From contig CAJZJY010000029.1 in the NCBI GenBank assembly GCA_916050055.1, forward strand, positions 1 through 10,712: 10,712 nt of DNA. The letters are read 5' to 3'. Source of the stretch: an uncultured Streptococcus sp. (GTDB taxonomy: Bacteria > Bacillota > Bacilli > Lactobacillales > Aerococcaceae). This document shows, piece after piece, positions 5,788 through 10,712 of this stretch. Below the pieces are notes generated by a model that ran no database searches, was not told the origin of the DNA, and saw only the letters and a list, made by a program, of their open reading frames with translations. Positions within the stretch are counted from its first letter, which is position 1, and the number at the start of each line of letters is the position of its first letter. Made by a program: the position numbers and the translations under genes.

Positions 5788-7206
5788 TTATACGCGAGCA
5801 ACTTTCATCATGTTTGTTGTTCCTTTAATTCCTAAAGGTACACCAGCTGTGATGATTACTAAATCGCCTTCTTTGACATTGTGGTTGTCACGAACTGCTT
5901 GCATACAGATTTCGAACATTTCATCTGTAGACTTAGCACGTTCAACGATTACTGGTTTTACACCCCAGATTAACGCCAATGCACGTTGTTGACGTTCAGA
6001 AGAAGTCACACCTAAGATTGTTGCGTCAGGACGGAATTTAGAAATCATTTTTGGAGTATGTCCTGATTCAGTTGCAGCAACGATTGTTTTCACTTTTAAG
6101 TTTTTAGCTGTATGAGCTACTGAACGACCAATAGCTTCTGCTACATCAGTTTCATCGAATGCTTTTAATTTGAATTTGTCACGTACACGGATTTCTTGTT
6201 CTGTACGAACACAGATGTTAGCCATTGTACGAACAGCTTCAACTGGGTAATCCCCTGCTGCAGATTCACCAGATAACATAACTGCATCTGTACCATCGAA
6301 GATAGCGTTCGCTACGTCACCAACTTCCGCACGTGTAGGACGTGGGTTACGTTGCATTGAATCTAACATTTGAGTAGCAGTAATAACTGGTTTACCTAAT
6401 GTGTTACATTTCTTGATTAACATTTTTTGAACGATTGGAACTTCTTCCGCAGCGATTTCAACACCCATGTCTCCACGAGCAACCATTAAACCATCAGATA
6501 ACGCTAAGATTTCGTCAATGTTGTCGATACCTTCTTGGTTTTCGATTTTTGGAATAATTTGGATGTGAGTTGCGTTATGTTCTTTTAATAAATCGCGGAT
6601 TTCTTGAACGTCTGAAGCACGACGAACGAAACTTGCTGCGATGAAGTCGATATCATTTTCAATACCGAAGATAATATCTGCACGGTCTTTTTCAGTGATA
6701 CCAGGTAATTTTGTTTTAACGCCAGGAACGTTAATTCCTTTTTTGTTTTTAACAACACCACTGTTGTTTACTACGCAGACGATTTCGCCATTTGCGTGGT
6801 CTACTTCAGTAACCGCTAAACCTACTAAACCATCATCTACTAAGATAATTGATCCAGGTTTAACATCGTTGATTAATTCTGGGTAAGTAATAGAGAATTT
6901 TTCTTTTGTTCCTAAAACTTCAGTCATTGAAATACGAACAACATCACCAGTGTGGAATTCAATCGCACCATTTTCCATATCATGTGTACGGATTTCTGGT
7001 CCTTTTGTATCTAAAAGAATCGCGATAACGCGTCCTGTTTCTTTACGAATTTTTTTGATTGTGTTGATACGTGCTAAATGTTCTTCATGGTCACCATGTG
7101 AGAAGTTTAAACGTGCAACGTTCATCCCTGCTTCTGCTAACGCTGCTAATTTTTCTGGTGCTTCACTAGCAGGTCCAATAGTACATACGATTTTAGTTCT
7201 TTTCAT
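5788..7206 (-). CDS. pyk: Pyruvate kinase
   Basis: Pyruvate kinase makes pyruvate and ATP from phosphoenolpyruvate and ADP, the last step of glycolysis in the cytosol. It has 472 aa. The A domain is split by a B domain (about 70-170), and the C allosteric domain runs from about 340 to the end. Visible motifs: [25 protein letters not shown] (R32, N34, S36), [10 protein letters not shown] (D66, E71, R73), [11 protein letters not shown] (catalytic K220, Mg ligand E222), [11 protein letters not shown] (R244, D246) and [12 protein letters not shown] (T278). E71 matches Glu117 of muscle pyruvate kinase, which goes with potassium dependence, whereas Lys there marks potassium-independent enzymes. The protein ends at [11 protein letters not shown], so the roughly 110-residue extra C-terminal domain found in Bacillus-type enzymes is absent. 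The ATG at 7206 has AAAGGAG about 10 nt upstream, slightly far. It follows pfkA by 21 nt and is closed by the terminator at 5770-5728. Confidence 0.98.
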   Translation of the reverse strand: MKRTKIVCTIGPASEAPEKLAALAEAGMNVARLNFSHGDHEEHLARINTIKKIRKETGRVIAILLDTKGPEIRTHDMENGAIEFHTGDVVRISMTEVLGTKEKFSITYPELINDVKPGSIILVDDGLVGLAVTEVDHANGEIVCVVNNSGVVKNKKGINVPGVKTKLPGITEKDRADIIFGIENDIDFIAASFVRRASDVQEIRDLLKEHNATHIQIIPKIENQEGIDNIDEILALSDGLMVARGDMGVEIAAEEVPIVQKMLIKKCNTLGKPVITATQMLDSMQRNPRPTRAEVGDVANAIFDGTDAVMLSGESAAGDYPVEAVRTMANICVRTEQEIRVRDKFKLKAFDETDVAEAIGRSVAHTAKNLKVKTIVAATESGHTPKMISKFRPDATILGVTSSERQQRALALIWGVKPVIVERAKSTDEMFEICMQAVRDNHNVKEGDLVIITAGVPLGIKGTTNMMKVARV

Positions 7207-7227
7207 TTTTTGTTGACTCCTTTAGTT

Positions 7228-8199
<972 letters not shown>

Positions 8200-8224
8200 T
8201 CACCTCTTAGATTTATTTTTACTG

Positions 8225-8242
8225 GAACAAGCCCATTTGTTC
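8225..8242 (-). repeat. Inverted repeat in the pfkA leader, possible operator
   Basis: The 18 bases form GAACAA, six spacer bases, then TTGTTC, a perfect 6-bp inverted repeat. It starts 2 nt downstream of the candidate -10 (8250-8245) and spans the expected transcription start. It ends 31 nt before the pfkA start codon. It lacks the central CG of a CcpA cre site. It could be a repressor operator or a weak 5' hairpin; chance is also possible at this AT content. Confidence 0.3.
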
Positions 8243-8244
8243 TC

Positions 8245-8273
8245 ATTTTATCACTTTTTTTTACAAATGTCTT
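8245..8273 (-). promoter_or_regulatory. Candidate promoter of pfkA-pyk
   Basis: On the minus strand AAGACA (8273-8268, four of six matching TTGACA) is followed by a 17-nt spacer ending in TGA, then TAAAAT (8250-8245), giving the extended -10 TGATAAAAT. The start of transcription would fall near 8238, about 45 nt before the GTG of pfkA. The box quality and position are good, but this is inferred from sequence only. Confidence 0.5.
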
Positions 8274-8291
8274 TCATTTTCATAAACTTTT

Positions 8292-10712
8292 TCAATTTAC
8301 AATTTTTATACATTCTTTATCTAAAATGTCAATAAGACTAGGGATTAGCTTCGACTCAAGGTTTACACCGTTTGCAAAAGAATTCTTTACAAGCGTTTTA
8401 CTATTCACGAGGAATAATTCAACAGGTGTCACCCCTTTATATTTAGTCACCAACTGCTTAATCTCAGCATACACTTCAGGCGTATGTTTTTCCGGACGAA
8501 TTGCGATTTGCAATCTTTTAGCTGAATCTTCAAGTAGCTTATCGGCAAAACTCATCGGATACATGCGGTTTAACTGCAGTTGCCATTGACCTTTTTGTCC
8601 TCTCTTCACACGACCTTCCGCTAGAACCATCGTGTTTTGTTGAAGGTGTTGATAGACTTCGGCAAGCGTAGACGGAAAGACGACAACATCCATCATTCCA
8701 GACGCATCTTGAAGTGTGACATACGCCATCTGCTCTCCTTTACGAGTAGAGATTTTACGAATGTCCACAATCATGCCGACAAACCTCATATATCCTTCTT
8801 CAAAGACGGTTTGAATCGGAGTAATCCATCCACTCTTTACAAGAGAGTCGTATTTAGAGGAAGGATGCGGAGAAACTGAAAATCCAAGTACTTCGATTTC
8901 TTCTTCAATTCGTTGCAAGAGTGGTTCTTCTTCCACATGTGTGAATGCCACCTCTAAGTCATCTTCCAGCGATAAATTCAATCCATGGAACTTCACGCTT
9001 TTGACAACAGCATCGACGTTCGCCTTCAGAGTTGCTCTTGTTTCACCAAATTCATCAAAGGCCCCAGCATTAATCAATGCCATTAAGAGTGGTTCTTTCG
9101 TATATTGACTACCCATGCGATACGCAAAGTCTTGGAATCCTTTGAACGGACCATACTCATAACGGTTCTTCACGATACTTTCCACAAAGTCTCGTCGAAT
9201 CCCTTTGATGTTATTGAGCCCAACAATGACGCCACTATCGTCTGCCACAAAGTCTGCAAAACTACGGTTGATACTTGGCGGTAGAATCTTGATTCCTAAC
9301 TGACGCGCTTCAACCAGATAATCTTGTAACTTCGCTGACTTCGCACTCGCATTTTGGAACAATGCCGTAAAGAATGCCGTTGGATAATTTGCCTTTAAGT
9401 ACGCTAATTGATAAGACAACATCGCATAAGCCACCGCGTGAGATTTGTTAAATCCATAGTTGGCAAACTTTTCAATATAGTCATATACCGTCTCGGCATC
9501 TTCTTGTTTATACCCTTTTGCAAGTGCTCCTTGAACAAACTTCTCTTTTTGCGCAGCAATCGCATCACTATTCTTCTTACCGATCGCACGACGTAAAATA
9601 TCTGCCTCTCCAAGTGAGAATCCAGCCATTTCACTAGCGGCTTGCATAATTTGTTCTTGGTAGACCAAGATACCATATGTTGGTTCAAGAATCTTTTGAA
9701 GAGATGCATGAGGATACTGAACAATTTCAGTTCCCTTTTTACGATTAATAAAGTGTGAAATTTGCTCCATTGGTCCTGGACGATAAAGTGCAAGAACTGC
9801 TACTAAATCTTCAAAAGCTGTCGGCTTCATGTCCTTCAAGACACGACGAATCCCGTCTGACTCGAATTGGAAGATGCCATTCGTTTGTGCCTTTTGGAAG
9901 AGTTCAAACGTTCGCGCATCGTCTAAAGGAATCTTCGTAATCTCTATTGCTTTTTTCGTAATCTTTTGCGTTTGTTGAATCGCCTTATGAAGTAATGTCA
10001 GGTTACTTAACCCTAGCAAGTCCATTTTTAGAAGTCCGACTTTTTCAACAGCTTGCATCGCATATTGCGTAAGCATCCAATCGGATTCTTGTAGAGACGT
10101 CGAATATCCTTTATCTCGTTTCATTAAAGGAACGGTCTTTGTCAACACGTCTTGTGATAACACGACTCCGGCCGCATGGACAGATGAATGACGTGGAAGT
10201 CCTTCAAGAGATTTCGCCACTTGATAGAGCTTACGATTACGTTCACTACTTTCTACATGTTCTCTAAACGCCTTATTTTCTTTATAGGTTTGCTCTAGCG
10301 TTACTTTCCCTTGAGCGATATTATTTGAAAACTTCTGAACCGTAATGATGTTTTCGCCAAAGACTTTACATACATCACGAATCACTTGTTTCGCCCCAAG
10401 CGTACCAAATGTCACGATTTGCGCTACATTTTGATTGCCATATTTCGACACGATATAGGCTAAAATATCTTCACGCTTATCATCCGGGAAATCCAAGTCA
10501 ATATCGGGCATCGTATAGCGCTCACGGTTTAAGAAACGCTCAAATAGCAAGTTATAACGAATCGGATCTACGCCTGTAATATGCAAGAGGTACGCAACGA
10601 GAGAACCCGCTGCAGACCCACGACCAGCACCTGTTTGAATACCTTGTTCACGCGCATGACGCATAATATCCCAAACGATAAGGAAGTAATCATCAAATCC
10701 CATTTCATGAAT
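8292..10712 (-). CDS. dnaE: DNA polymerase III subunit alpha, DnaE type (5' end outside window)
   Basis: DnaE is a C-family replicative polymerase; in low-GC Gram-positives it extends RNA primers before PolC takes over and also acts in damage-induced synthesis. The frame is open to the window edge, giving 806 residues; family proteins are about 1,040-1,120 aa, so the N-terminal PHP domain and first part of the palm are missing. Counting from the first visible Met (10703): TGAGRGSAAGSLVAYLL (24-40), catalytic Asp residues in MPDIDLDFPDD (D67, D69) and in LLKMDLLGLSNL (D228), LYRPGPM (307-312), finger-domain stretch YGILVYQEQIM (343-353) and FNKSHAVAYA (418-427), then a tandem helix-hairpin-helix region (about 480-560) and an OB-fold (about 638-712, RFVGMIVDIRK). 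No exonuclease domain is seen, which separates it from PolC. No terminator is visible after the stop, so readthrough into pfkA is possible. Confidence 0.97.
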   Translation of the reverse strand: MHEMGFDDYFLIVWDIMRHAREQGIQTGAGRGSAAGSLVAYLLHITGVDPIRYNLLFERFLNRERYTMPDIDLDFPDDKREDILAYIVSKYGNQNVAQIVTFGTLGAKQVIRDVCKVFGENIITVQKFSNNIAQGKVTLEQTYKENKAFREHVESSERNRKLYQVAKSLEGLPRHSSVHAAGVVLSQDVLTKTVPLMKRDKGYSTSLQESDWMLTQYAMQAVEKVGLLKMDLLGLSNLTLLHKAIQQTQKITKKAIEITKIPLDDARTFELFQKAQTNGIFQFESDGIRRVLKDMKPTAFEDLVAVLALYRPGPMEQISHFINRKKGTEIVQYPHASLQKILEPTYGILVYQEQIMQAASEMAGFSLGEADILRRAIGKKNSDAIAAQKEKFVQGALAKGYKQEDAETVYDYIEKFANYGFNKSHAVAYAMLSYQLAYLKANYPTAFFTALFQNASAKSAKLQDYLVEARQLGIKILPPSINRSFADFVADDSGVIVGLNNIKGIRRDFVESIVKNRYEYGPFKGFQDFAYRMGSQYTKEPLLMALINAGAFDEFGETRATLKANVDAVVKSVKFHGLNLSLEDDLEVAFTHVEEEPLLQRIEEEIEVLGFSVSPHPSSKYDSLVKSGWITPIQTVFEEGYMRFVGMIVDIRKISTRKGEQMAYVTLQDASGMMDVVVFPSTLAEVYQHLQQNTMVLAEGRVKRGQKGQWQLQLNRMYPMSFADKLLEDSAKRLQIAIRPEKHTPEVYAEIKQLVTKYKGVTPVELFLVNSKTLVKNSFANGVNLESKLIPSLIDILDKECIKIVN

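Noticed and set aside
9404..9793. A 129-codon open frame on the minus strand in another frame of dnaE
   Set aside because: The overlapping DnaE frame carries conserved polymerase motifs throughout (for example GILVYQEQIM and FNKSHAVAYA), so this is an out-of-frame shadow, not a frameshifted gene.
8292..10712. PolC instead of DnaE
   Set aside because: There is no exonuclease insertion, and the domain order (polymerase core, helix-hairpin-helix, then OB-fold at the C-terminus) is that of DnaE; PolC has its OB-fold and exonuclease before the catalytic core.

Overview
The window reads as a chromosomal segment of a low-GC Firmicute. The base composition looks near 40% GC by eye. Bacillus-type proteins (a Gram-positive DnaE, Fur beside XerD, DeoB with a trimeric PNP, RibT with ScpA/ScpB) and AGGAGG-type ribosome binding sites point to Lactobacillales or a close relative. 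The gene order makes me think of the Carnobacteriaceae/Enterococcaceae side, but I cannot name a genus from this stretch. All recognisable genes lie on the minus strand, so they are transcribed from high to low coordinates. No rRNA, tRNA, mobile element, CRISPR array or prophage gene is visible.

In transcription order the window has three parts. (1) The C-terminal three quarters of dnaE (10712-8292, 5' end outside the window) is followed by a 98-nt gap with a plausible extended -10 promoter and a small inverted repeat, then the glycolytic pair pfkA (8193-7228) and pyk (7206-5788). This pair is closed by a strong rho-independent terminator at 5770-5728. (2) A 179-nt intergenic region, the longest here, holds the terminator, two candidate extended -10 elements and an 8-codon ORF with its own Shine-Dalgarno. 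(3) A tightly packed run of eight genes follows: cvfB, fur, xerD, deoB, punA, ribT, scpA and scpB (the last cut by the window edge). Spacings run from 25 nt to overlaps of 13 and 8 nt, with no visible terminator, so one operon is likely, perhaps with internal promoters.

Functionally, pfkA and pyk are the two committed ATP-linked steps of glycolysis. DeoB and PunA form a (deoxy)nucleoside salvage pair: PunA releases (deoxy)ribose-1-phosphate and DeoB converts it to the 5-phosphate. XerD, ScpA and ScpB serve chromosome dimer resolution and condensation/segregation. CvfB is an S1-type RNA-binding regulator, and Fur-family and RibT-type proteins complete the run.

This is mostly ordinary core genome and I do not see a new multi-gene system. 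The best second looks are: (a) the Fur-family protein, which keeps its DNA-recognition helix and both CxxC pairs but has lost several regulatory-metal ligands; (b) the RibT-like protein, whose acetyl-CoA-binding loop is degenerate; (c) non-ATG starts for ribT, fur, pfkA and scpB, two of which shift the likely N-terminus from the longest ORF; (d) the leader region upstream of cvfB; and (e) an operator-like inverted repeat at the presumed pfkA transcription start.
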